From contig JADJBC010000048.1 of assembly GCA_016703945.1 (NCBI GenBank), positions 1 through 64,000 on the forward strand: 64,000 nucleotides of DNA, read 5' to 3'. Within the stretch, counting starts at the first letter, position 1. Every line of letters starts with the position of its first letter. Both the position numbers and the translations under genes were made by a program. The notes beneath the pieces are model-generated. The model saw nothing but the letters and a program-made list of their open reading frames with translations, was not told the DNA's origin and ran no database searches. Shown one piece after another: positions 9,844-17,456 of the stretch. Origin of the DNA: Candidatus Aalborgicola danicus (GTDB taxonomy: Bacteria > Pseudomonadota > Gammaproteobacteria > Burkholderiales > Burkholderiaceae_C).

Positions 9844-11436
9844 ATGCGCAATGGCAACTATGGCAATTTTGAGGTCGTCGTGTCAGGGGCGGCTGAGCCG
9901 GCATCGTCTCAATTGTGGGTTGACCAAGGCGTAACGCCAGCACAAACGGTACCGACCGCGCCAGAACTTGCCGCCCAGTACCTGTCCAACGTACTGATGC
10001 ACCCGGTGTACGAACACTGGAATTGGCAACGGCTGATCAAGGTTTATGGGGCACTGCCGGACGCGCGCCGCGCGAAGCCGCGAGTTTGCAAACTCCTTTT
10101 GAACGTCGCGTCAGTCGTGGAGTATTGGCAAAAGGGGAAACTGCATGTGGTGGCCGGGCCAGACGCACCGGACCCGGCCGCCATCGTTGTTGCAGTGCTC
10201 AAGTCGCACAAAACTCGATTTCGATTGGTGGCGGCGGACATGCAGCCAAAGTCCACCGACACCGATCTGGACGGCCAGCCAATTCCATTTGCAGTCGCAC
10301 TGCGCACTTGGCTGCAGAGAACTGGTCGACTCTATAACCCTCACGAACACACCAACACCTTGGGTGCGACCGATGACTATGCGGCGCTGTCTGCATTCTT
10401 GCGTGAGCGTACGTGCCGCTCCAGGCACACCTGGCGCGCTTACACAAAAGAGTTGGAACGCTTGGTCACCTGGTGCCAAGAGCTGGACCTGGGGCCGCTG
10501 TCGGATCTGACACGGCAGGACTTGCTGAAATACAAGTCGCACCTGCAGAAAATGCGGCCTAGCGGCAGATCGGCGGGCCCGCAAGCGACGGCGCCAAAGC
10601 CATCCATCTCAGAGACGTCGCAGGCGCGAGCGATGGCCGTAGTGACCAGTCTTTACAGCTACTGGCACGACACCGGGTATTTGCAGGGCAACCCTGCGGC
10701 TGGCCTTACCGGCGGCTCACGGGCGCAAGCCGGATTTGCGCCAACGCGGATGGTGAGCCTGGAGCTTTTAGCACTGTGCGATGCGTGGGCGAACCGCAGC
10801 TTGCAATCTTTGCAGATTGCTGATGCCAATGTCGTGCGCCGCTGTGCAATCTGGATCCTGTTTCGGTTTAGTGGCGCGCGGCTTACCGAGCTTGCCTGGA
10901 ATCCATCGCAGGCATTGCCACGTGTTGAGTACGACAAAGTTGGCGCCATCACCCTGACCGTGGTTGGCAAAGGCAACAAGATTCGCCAAATTCCATTGCC
11001 CATCAGTTGCGTGCTCGTGCTGCAGCGCTATCGACTGGCCAGGGGCCTTTCAGAACAGCCTGCTGCCCTTGAGCAGATCCCGCTCATCCACGGCGAAAAG
11101 GCCGGCTACCTTGGTGCTCGCGGACTCTATGACGAGGTCAAAGCTGTGCTGCTGGCGGTGGCCAGCGAAATCGAGCAGGGCGATCCGCAGAGCGGCTTGT
11201 TACTGCGCAGCGTGTCACCTCATTGGCTGCGCCATGCCTACGCCAGAACCCTGGTCGTGGACAAACGTGTCCCGTTGCCGGCGGCGCAGGCACTGCTGGG
11301 GCATGCGTCGGTACAGACTACGGCAGCGTATGCGAAGACTGACCTGGCCCATCTGCGTGAATTTGTCGAGCAGGGGTTCGGCGACTCTAGTGAGAGGGGC
11401 GGCAAAAGCGGAACACCAGCGCAGTCGGCATTGTGA
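9844..11436 (+). CDS. Tyrosine recombinase, probable TnpS-like cointegrate resolvase
   Basis: A 530-residue protein from MRNGNYGNFEVVVSG. An ATG at 9709 would overlap the previous gene by 120 bp with unlikely sequence, so the start at 9844 is preferred. Residues about 215-300 form a core-binding SAM-like domain (YAALSAFLRERTCRSRHTWRAY). The catalytic domain shows the first Arg in FSGARLTEL, the Lys region VVGKGNKIRQIPLP, the H-x-x-R-H box SPHWLRHAYAR and the tail LLGHASVQTTAAYAKTD with the nucleophilic Tyr. The N-terminal 200 residues are an extra region absent from small integrases such as TnpI. Its position inside the transposon suggests it resolves cointegrates at a site within the element. 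Confidence 0.85.
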   Translation: MRNGNYGNFEVVVSGAAEPASSQLWVDQGVTPAQTVPTAPELAAQYLSNVLMHPVYEHWNWQRLIKVYGALPDARRAKPRVCKLLLNVASVVEYWQKGKLHVVAGPDAPDPAAIVVAVLKSHKTRFRLVAADMQPKSTDTDLDGQPIPFAVALRTWLQRTGRLYNPHEHTNTLGATDDYAALSAFLRERTCRSRHTWRAYTKELERLVTWCQELDLGPLSDLTRQDLLKYKSHLQKMRPSGRSAGPQATAPKPSISETSQARAMAVVTSLYSYWHDTGYLQGNPAAGLTGGSRAQAGFAPTRMVSLELLALCDAWANRSLQSLQIADANVVRRCAIWILFRFSGARLTELAWNPSQALPRVEYDKVGAITLTVVGKGNKIRQIPLPISCVLVLQRYRLARGLSEQPAALEQIPLIHGEKAGYLGARGLYDEVKAVLLAVASEIEQGDPQSGLLLRSVSPHWLRHAYARTLVVDKRVPLPAAQALLGHASVQTTAAYAKTDLAHLREFVEQGFGDSSERGGKSGTPAQSAL

Positions 11437-11755
11437 TTTTCTGATTGCGCGACCGATGGTCTTGCGGTAAAACCCCGCTCATTCGGGCTACGGTCTGATG
11501 GAGCTGGCGATCCAGCAATTTTTCAACGTAGGCAGCTGCTATTGGCTCTATCGCCAAAGCGCGTTAGAATTTGCTTACTTCGGCTTCATGCCGATTCGTC
11601 GGTCGCCTTTTTGGTTAGAACCGGCATTTCAGAAAGATCCCTTGGGATCACAAACATTTGCCTGCGAATGACCGTTATCTTTGGATATCGGGTCACGACT
11701 GGCATTAATAGCTTTAGATTGGGGTGGTAACCACCTTGGTCTTAGTTAACCCGTT

Positions 11756-11805
11756 GGGGCAGCGTTTGCCCTGATGGGCGGACGCTGCTCCAATATTTTT
11801 GGAGC
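11756..11805 (+). promoter_or_regulatory. Mutually exclusive hairpins in the leader of the cargo operon
   Basis: GGGGCAGCGT (11756-11765) can pair with ACGCTGCTCC (11782-11791), with an inner GCCC-TGAT-GGGC stem. The last five bases of the second arm, GCTCC (11787-11791), can instead pair with GGAGC (11801-11805), which holds the Shine-Dalgarno sequence of the GTG start at 11815. Only one of the two can form at a time, so opening the upper hairpin could hide the ribosome site. This is read from the sequence; a regulatory role is inference. Confidence 0.45.
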
Positions 11806-11814
11806 ATAGTTAAT

Positions 11815-12357
11815 GTGAGTCAAATTTACAACGAGGAGCAACTCGACTCCTTTTTTGCATCGAGTGAACCTGCGAATCCGTTCTGGATTGGTGGCGCATT
11901 TCAGGTTACAAGCGGACAAGAGGTCATACCGTTTGTCTTCAACGGAATTCGCTATCTTTTTATTTTGGGCACTCCGCTGAGCGAAGCGGGCGACGAGACG
12001 ACACTTTACGCCCTATGCGCGGAATTTACGGACGGCTTCGTGCCAGATGAGAATTCCAGAGTGATCAAGTTCTGTCGAGCGGACGCCATTGAGTACCACT
12101 TTGACCCCAAGAAGTGGAGCTTGGACGAACCGAAACAAATCCACCAATTTGGTGCCGTTGTTTCAACAATTGTGGAGAGGTATGTGCTCGGGCACCCCGA
12201 GGTGCAGCAGTTCTTCTTTTCACCAGCAAGCGATAAACTGGGAACTTTGTACCAAAGGCTGTATCGCAGACTTAACAATGAAGGCCTGGCGGGTAAATTT
12301 TTGCCTATACTGGAGCCGTTAGGAGTATTCAATGGATACCAAAGATCGCAAGCGTAA
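11815..12357 (+). CDS. Transposon cargo protein of unknown function
   Basis: A 180-residue protein starting with GTG (MSQIYNEEQLDSF) behind a GGAG site. No signal peptide or membrane segment is seen. It is acidic and aromatic-rich, with a central FCRADAIEYHFDPKKWSLDE segment and a C-terminal region QQFFFSPASDKLGTLYQRLY. I do not recognise the family. It overlaps the 54-residue gene that follows by 26 bp, which suggests a coupled pair. Tn3-family transposons often carry toxin-antitoxin pairs, and two small coupled genes would suit that, but nothing in the sequence proves it. Confidence 0.6.
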   Translation: MSQIYNEEQLDSFFASSEPANPFWIGGAFQVTSGQEVIPFVFNGIRYLFILGTPLSEAGDETTLYALCAEFTDGFVPDENSRVIKFCRADAIEYHFDPKKWSLDEPKQIHQFGAVVSTIVERYVLGHPEVQQFFFSPASDKLGTLYQRLYRRLNNEGLAGKFLPILEPLGVFNGYQRSQA

Positions 12358-12496
12358 AGAAGCCGCTGTTATGGCTCTGAAGCAGGCCAGCATCATAAAG
12401 ACTATGGCCTTAGCTTCAGTTGCGTTCAGGAATGGAACGATGAAAGTTGTTCCTCTTCCTGAGGTGGCAAAACGCAAGCTGAAGCAATCAGCTTAA
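12332..12496 (+). CDS. Small basic protein coupled to the cargo gene
   Basis: A 54-residue protein (MDTKDRKRKEAAVMALK to KRKLKQSA), with AGGAG eight bases before the ATG. It overlaps the end of the 180-residue gene by 26 bp in another frame. It is strongly basic at both ends, with a hydrophobic middle (IIKTMALASVAF). A strong terminator follows 14 bp later, closing the transcription unit. The good ribosome site and the terminator support a real gene despite its size. The function is unknown; a small partner or antitoxin-like peptide is one possibility. Confidence 0.55.
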   Translation: MDTKDRKRKEAAVMALKQASIIKTMALASVAFRNGTMKVVPLPEVAKRKLKQSA

Positions 12497-12509
12497 TTGT
12501 CAAATTCAG

Positions 12510-12549
12510 AAAAATGCCCGGTCTCGAAAGAGTACCGGGCATTTTTTTT
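12510..12549. terminator. Bidirectional intrinsic terminator between cargo operon and tnpA
   Basis: ATGCCCGGT (12514-12522) pairs with ACCGGGCAT (12534-12542). Inside is a CTC-GAAA-GAG tip, with A-rich sequence on the left and eight T residues on the right. It can end transcription of the cargo genes from the left and of the minus-strand tnpA from the right. Confidence 0.9.
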
Positions 12550-12585
12550 CACAAAATTCCACCCGTTGACATCCCGGATGGTGTG

Positions 12586-15552
12586 TCAGGCGATGCGGCG
12601 CCGGCCCAAGTCTCGGACGTCCACGGAACTCGGCAAGATGCGTTTGGCAAACTTTTCCACCGGGAAATCAAACGTTCCGCGCAGATTGACCCCCTCAATG
12701 TTGGTGGGGGCAATACGGCGAAGGTCTCCTGTGACTGGTTCACCGCCGGCATCCCTGATTGCTTCCCAGGCTGTTTGCATGTGCCCGGCATTCCAGGCCA
12801 TGACGCTGTTCGACAAGAGGCTCAGTGCTGACGAGACCGCAGCAAGAGATTCCGTGCGCTTGGACAGCGCTGCGGGAATCTTCCCAGAATGGATGGCATG
12901 TTGCAGGGTGTGGGAAGATTCCCCACGGTTGAGCGCATGGCGAATCTCGGAGCTGAACGTTGGATTGAGCAAATAGTCCACCTTGAAGATCGTGCAAAGT
13001 AACTGCCCGAACTGAACGCCACCGTCATACACGGATTGACCGCGCGCGGCTGACCCGAACCTGGTCAGCGCCTGCACGGCGCTGCATTGCCCGCTGCGAA
13101 TGGACGCGGCAATGCGCACCATTTCATCAAACACGGCCTCCATGACGGAAAGCTCCAGATTGCAAGCCAGGACTGTTTCCAGCGCGTCCGGTACCGTGTA
13201 GCCTTTGAGAGCGTACAGTTTGCGGTGCTTGATATCCGCCAGACGGGGACACAGGTCAAAACCGAGCAGCTTGGCCACTGCCATGGCGAAGTCGGTGTAC
13301 CCGTGGGTGTCGACGGCAAGTTGACCCACGTCTTCCACCGCGCTTTGGCGCAGAACACCTTCGATGGCGACACCAGCTTGGCGCTCATTGAGCACAATCG
13401 GTTGGTCGTAAACGATGCCCCAGCCATCCCGGACATGGGTGTAAATCCCGATGGATGCCGTTTTGCGACGCGGATCAGCGCGCGATTGCCAAATGGCACG
13501 CTCGGTTTCCAGGCTCATCATGTCCGAAGACGCCAGATCTGATCGACCCCAGTGCTTGGCAATTTCAAACCGGTGCAGGTACTGGACGACGGCATCGCTG
13601 GCCTGGCGCAACCGGCGCTCATCGCTCAGACGCTTCATGGTCTGGCGTACGGCCTCAACGGGCAATTCTGGGATCATGCGCGATACATCGGATGCTGACA
13701 TAGAGGTGCCGTGGGCGAAGACCGCCGCGTAGACCATCAGCAGTTCTCGCCGGCTGTTTGGTTCGCGGCCCAACAGCATCCAGCTGAATCGCACGGCGCT
13801 GTCGATCTCCAATACGATTTCCGGCAACTGGCCCAACGGTCGGCCTTCCATTAGTGCGCGGCGTAGTGCGATCACCCGGACCTCTTCAGGGCTGGCCACC
13901 TTGCGCTCCTGGTGAATGCCGTCGGCGTCAACCTGAATTTGTCCTGATGATGCGGCCGCCGCAAAGTCTTGCAACCTCTTTTTCAGGTGTTCTGCCAAGG
14001 GCTCCAGGGTTTCCATCGGGTCCTTTGAAAGACCCAGTTGGGAGTAGTGCATGTCCCGGCTCGTTTGCCAGTCTTCTTTGGCGATGAAGAGCGTGGCCTG
14101 GCTACGAAACACGAAGCTGTGATCCAGGTACACGGAGCCGTTTCGCAGCGCCACGCGCAAGGCAAATAGCGTTGCCCACTCAAACGCGCTCAGGGCCTTC
14201 TTGCGGTCGGCACCGGCGATCACCTTTTGCCACCGGTTTCCCAGTTTGATTGTCGGGATCGTGACCAGGGATGTGGCGCGGCTGGCGTATGTATTGCGCA
14301 ATACCTCCAGCGCTTGTATCACTGGATGGTCCCCCTGTGCGGCCAAAGGCAGTGTCAGAAGCCTGCCCAACAGTGCACGCGATTGCGCGGGGTGGTCAAT
14401 CAGGTAGGTTCGTGCCAGAGCCGAGCGGCTGATTTTTGGGTCGGTCAGTGCCGCAGTAGCCAATTCGACCAGCTTGGATTTGAGATCGGCGTGTGAAAGC
14501 TCATCTTCCTTGGCAAGCTTTCGGACGCTCTGAGCAAAATTCTGCAATTTGGCTTGGGCATCCGCGTAGCTGGGTGTGGTTTCTCGTGCGGCATCGTTGG
14601 CCATCTTCCGGATCCAGCGGCGCAGCATCAAAAGCAGCTGGTCGGAGGACGTACACAGGGCATAGCGCAGAAAGCATGCGACTTCCAGACTGCGGCGCGT
14701 GGAGGTTATGCGCTTGCTGACGGAGGGTGCCCGGTGCGCGCAACGCCGGGCATAGTGGCGGACGGAGGCGTCATTCACAGTAGCGGGCCATTGGTCCGTA
14801 ACACCCATGGTGCCCAAGTGGTCCACCTTGTCAAAAAACTGGGTGATCTGAACCGTTGATTGCTTCAGCGGTGCCGCCCACAGCCAGGATTGCAATGGCG
14901 TGCTATCTTCGGTCTTGGAGTTCAGGGCCAACTCCCACTCCTGAAGCTTTTGCTGGCCATAGGCATGTTCAAGCGCCTTGAGCAGTTGCGCTTCATGGTC
15001 CCTCTGCGCAGTGGCAATCAAACTCTTGAGTTCACGGGGCGCAATCTGCAGAATTCGATGATCGTAAAACCAGCGTTTTACTTCTGGGAGAAGCGAGGTC
15101 TGGTCCGAGCGGCCATTGAGGGTTTCGCGCAACCAGCGCACCACATAGCGCCGTTGGTGTTCCGTCATCTGCTGGAAGCCCAGCGTCCGATATGCCAGTT
15201 GCTGGTGTTCGGACAGTGTGCGCATGCGGTCAATGTAGAGGGACCGCAGAGTCCCCATCTCGGGCGGCTCGATGCCGAGCTGGGCACCAAGATGGCTCCA
15301 CAGCGCTTTCGGGATTCTGTCCACCGCGTCCAGTGTGCGCCCGCTCATGCGGATGAACCCCATATGCATAGCCAAGCCGAATCGGTGAAGCGGTTTCCGC
15401 AAGGACCGAATGACCTCCAGTTCTGCGGCGCTGTACGAGAAAAAGGTCGTGAGTTCGAATTCGTTCAGGCCTGCCGGGATGTCACGCAGTCCCAAGTAGG
15501 GTGCTCGCCAGTGGTCCACTCGAATCCTTGATTTTGCTTTTGAGCCGGGCAT
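12586..15552 (-). CDS. tnpA: Tn3-family transposase TnpA
   Basis: A 988-residue transposase, the usual Tn3-family length. The N-terminal half has a DUF4158-like opening (LTTFFSYSAAELEVI near residue 35) and a DNA-binding region. The C-terminal DDE domain shows the first Asp in VLEIDSAVRFSW (about 582), the second in LAVDTHGYTDF (about 747) and the Glu in ALNRGESSH (about 876). It catalyses replicative transposition by joining element ends to a target, giving cointegrates that the transposon's own tyrosine recombinase would resolve. The start codon is about 95 bp from the right TIR and the gene reads inward, which is atypical. No frame breaks are present. Confidence 0.95.
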   Translation of the reverse strand: MPGSKAKSRIRVDHWRAPYLGLRDIPAGLNEFELTTFFSYSAAELEVIRSLRKPLHRFGLAMHMGFIRMSGRTLDAVDRIPKALWSHLGAQLGIEPPEMGTLRSLYIDRMRTLSEHQQLAYRTLGFQQMTEHQRRYVVRWLRETLNGRSDQTSLLPEVKRWFYDHRILQIAPRELKSLIATAQRDHEAQLLKALEHAYGQQKLQEWELALNSKTEDSTPLQSWLWAAPLKQSTVQITQFFDKVDHLGTMGVTDQWPATVNDASVRHYARRCAHRAPSVSKRITSTRRSLEVACFLRYALCTSSDQLLLMLRRWIRKMANDAARETTPSYADAQAKLQNFAQSVRKLAKEDELSHADLKSKLVELATAALTDPKISRSALARTYLIDHPAQSRALLGRLLTLPLAAQGDHPVIQALEVLRNTYASRATSLVTIPTIKLGNRWQKVIAGADRKKALSAFEWATLFALRVALRNGSVYLDHSFVFRSQATLFIAKEDWQTSRDMHYSQLGLSKDPMETLEPLAEHLKKRLQDFAAAASSGQIQVDADGIHQERKVASPEEVRVIALRRALMEGRPLGQLPEIVLEIDSAVRFSWMLLGREPNSRRELLMVYAAVFAHGTSMSASDVSRMIPELPVEAVRQTMKRLSDERRLRQASDAVVQYLHRFEIAKHWGRSDLASSDMMSLETERAIWQSRADPRRKTASIGIYTHVRDGWGIVYDQPIVLNERQAGVAIEGVLRQSAVEDVGQLAVDTHGYTDFAMAVAKLLGFDLCPRLADIKHRKLYALKGYTVPDALETVLACNLELSVMEAVFDEMVRIAASIRSGQCSAVQALTRFGSAARGQSVYDGGVQFGQLLCTIFKVDYLLNPTFSSEIRHALNRGESSHTLQHAIHSGKIPAALSKRTESLAAVSSALSLLSNSVMAWNAGHMQTAWEAIRDAGGEPVTGDLRRIAPTNIEGVNLRGTFDFPVEKFAKRILPSSVDVRDLGRRRIA

Positions 15553-15646
15553 TATCGACGTGCGAGCTGTCGAGACCAGAAAAGCTACAAGCTGCCGGAA
15601 ATGGCGCCGCCAAAGCGGAATGTAAGTATCATGCGGCTTTCCAGAT

Positions 15647-15764
15647 GGAGGGGGTCAGAGAATCAAGCAGCCATGCGGGTTGCAAGAGGACGCACCCTGG
15701 GAACCCGCATGGATAGGGGCTCCGGAAACGTCCTAAATCGCACTAAAAACAAGAGGACCCCCCC
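15647..15764. repeat. Right terminal inverted repeat of the Tn3-family transposon
   Basis: Reverse-complement match of 8596-8715. It holds its own internal inverted repeat, CCATGCGGGTT (15671-15681) and AACCCGCATGG (15702-15712). The outer end is a C7 run that corresponds to the G-rich terminus of the left copy. Confidence 0.85.
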
Positions 15765-16130
15765 ACCGGGTTAGCGGAGCGGGTCTCTCCTGCCCGGCAC
15801 ACCACGCTGGCCCACGGTACGGAGAACGATGCCGGGGGGGGGCGGTGAGATTCCGGGGGGGAAGTCGCCCAAAGTTCCTGCCGGGGGGCGTTCCCGGGGG
15901 CCATGGGGGCGGCGCCGTGCCAACGACCGCACCCTGGCCTTCCACAGCCAGCACCCCACCACGGCCAATTGGGCTCGGCAAGGCGTCCCAACAGAAGGCG
16001 CGGAGGCGTCCCGGCACCCCCCCCCCAGAACCGATCCCAGACGTCGGACAGGGGGATTGGTCGCCCCACGCCTGGATTTCAGGGGGCGCGCTACGAGCCT
16101 ATCGTCCACAACGAACGGCAAGGGTCAGTG
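15765..16130. other. Junction region with repeated G and C runs, no intact gene
   Basis: About 365 bp with several G or C homopolymers of five to nine bases (for example near 15834-15842, 15857-15863 and 16018-16026). Short coding echoes of a Tn3 transposase appear in different frames, such as TDPRRRT and YEPIVHNERQG at the right edge. It looks like the scrambled 5' part of the tnpA remnant that follows, or poorly resolved sequence. Confidence 0.4.
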
Positions 16131-16922
16131 GCAGTGAGTGGGGTTGAGGAATACAACGCGGCACAAACCGATGAAAGCATGCGACTGTCCATGCTGGCCG
16201 TTGATACCCACGGGTATACCTTCGTTGCGATGACTATGAGCAAGTTCCTGGGGTTTGATTTGTGTCCCCAGATGCGGGATCTTTCCGAGCGTCGGCTTTA
16301 CCTGCCTCGATCCGTCAAACTGCCAGAGAACCTAGAACGCATCGCGCTCACCAATGTGTCGGAACGTGCAATTCACAAAGGGTGGGATGAGCTGTTGCGT
16401 CTGATCGCCTCCATTCGCAGCGGCCGACTGACACCCAAGGAGGCTCTGGAGAAGATGGGCTCCTCAGCCCAGGGCGACCCCATGCACAAGGCCGCAGACC
16501 AGATGGGGCGCCTGTTGCGGACACTGTTTTTGTGTGACTACTTCAGCAATCCTGAGTTTCGGCGCGAAATGCACACCCTACTGAACCGCGGAGAGTCGGT
16601 CCACCAACTTCAGCGGGCCATCTATTTCGGTCGGCTGGCTGCGGAACGGGGACGTCGGCGAGATGAAATCCGGGCGGTTTCCGGTTCACACGCGCTCTTG
16701 ACCAACCTGGTCATTGCTTGGAATACCATGAAGATGCAGCATGTCGTGGATCGCTGGCGCAAAGAAAAGCATCCGATTGAGGATGCCTGGCTGCGCCGCA
16801 TGGGGCCAGTGCACTTTGGGCACATCAATTTCCGTGGATTGATGGCCTTTGGTGTGGAGCGGTATGCCGATGCTTTGCTGGCGCAGCCACCCCAAAAACG
16901 CAGGGTCAGCGGTGCTGCTTAA
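16080..16922 (+). pseudogene. C-terminal remnant of a second Tn3-family transposase
   Basis: From about 16085 a clean frame encodes the last 280 residues of a Tn3 transposase. It includes LAVDTHGYTFVAM (second catalytic Asp), FLGFDLCPQMRDL and TLLNRGESVHQLQ (catalytic Glu), and ends RRVSGAA at 16922. It is clearly different from the complete transposase at 12586-15552, so it comes from another element. The first catalytic Asp and the whole N-terminal two thirds are missing. It points right, towards a pair of 42-bp direct repeats that begin at its stop codon. The intact transposon to the left may have inserted into this older one. Confidence 0.85.
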
Positions 16923-17047
16923 ATTTTGAGAGTTACTGATTTGCGTGCAAATTGTAGCGGTTTCAAAAACAAAACCTATATAAATCAATAACTTACGAAA
17001 TTCTCAAATTTTGAGAGTTACTGATTTGCGTGCAAATTGTAGCGGTT
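16921..17047. repeat. Two 42-bp direct repeats behind the tnpA remnant
   Basis: The sequence from 16921 to 16962 recurs identically at 17006-17047, 85 bp downstream. It begins AAATTTTGAGAGTTACTGAT and ends ATTGTAGCGGTT. The second copy is preceded by CTC, making CTCAAATTTTGAG a near-palindrome. Possible origins are transposase or recombinase binding sites, a res-like region, or a footprint of an excised segment. Confidence 0.8.
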
Positions 17048-17167
17048 AGCCTTCTTCAGCTGCCCGTCGAAGACGGCTCACATTCTGGTGAATCCGGGCA
17101 CTTCCGGCATCCCGTTCAGTCAGCTTATTCACCACATTATCTATATTGAGTTGCCGCAATAGCTCCA

Positions 17168-17360
17168 AATGAAGCCACTAAGTTCTGATTGACTGATTAA
17201 TGGCTTCATTTGAAACTTTTGCCGAGAACCATCTACGTGCATGCCTTCCGACCCGATGGGCCACCGCAACTCGCTAGTCCCATGCCAGATCAAGAACCCA
17301 ACGGACCAGGAAGCTGTCGCCAACTGTTTTTATTGCACGCGTTAAATTTAACGTGTGCAA
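17168..17360. repeat. Long hairpin and near-perfect palindrome in a gene-free stretch
   Basis: AAATGAAGCC (17168-17177) and GGCTTCATTT (17202-17211) form a hairpin with a 24-nt loop. A separate 28-bp palindrome with a single mismatched pair spans 17333-17360, centred on GTTAAATTTAAC. The 400 bp between the direct repeats and the KfrA-like gene otherwise hold no gene I can support. Confidence 0.65.
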
Positions 17361-17456
17361 ATATGTCGACAGGTAAGGGATTTCAGTGACGCTCTGAAAC
17401 GGAAAAGCCGCCAAGGTTGCGCATTTTTAGGAGGCGTTGCGGCCATATTGGCGCGA

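Larger units (their letters stand above)
8596..15764. mobile_element. Tn3-family transposon, about 7.2 kb, complete-looking
   Basis: The element is bounded by inverted repeats of about 118-120 bp (8596-8715 and 15647-15764). It contains a KfrA/TnpT-like protein, a tyrosine recombinase, two cargo ORFs, a bidirectional terminator and a 988-residue Tn3-type transposase. The recombinase/coiled-coil pair recalls the TnpS/TnpT resolution system of the Tn4651/Tn5041 branch, but here the two genes are colinear. tnpA starts beside one TIR and is read inward, whereas in most Tn3 elements the 3' end of tnpA abuts a TIR. All main ORFs are intact, so the element may still be active. No convincing 5-bp target duplication was seen. 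Confidence 0.8.

Noticed and set aside
14860..15531. 223-codon plus-strand frame
   Set aside because: Antisense of the Tn3 transposase gene.
15903..16080. N-terminal extension of the tnpA remnant in one open frame
   Set aside because: The frame is open but Pro/Arg-rich and unlike any transposase; it crosses the G/C-run junction.
16921..17047. CRISPR array
   Set aside because: Only two repeats of 42 bp with a 43-bp spacer and no cas genes; the location behind a tnpA remnant favours a transposon-related origin.
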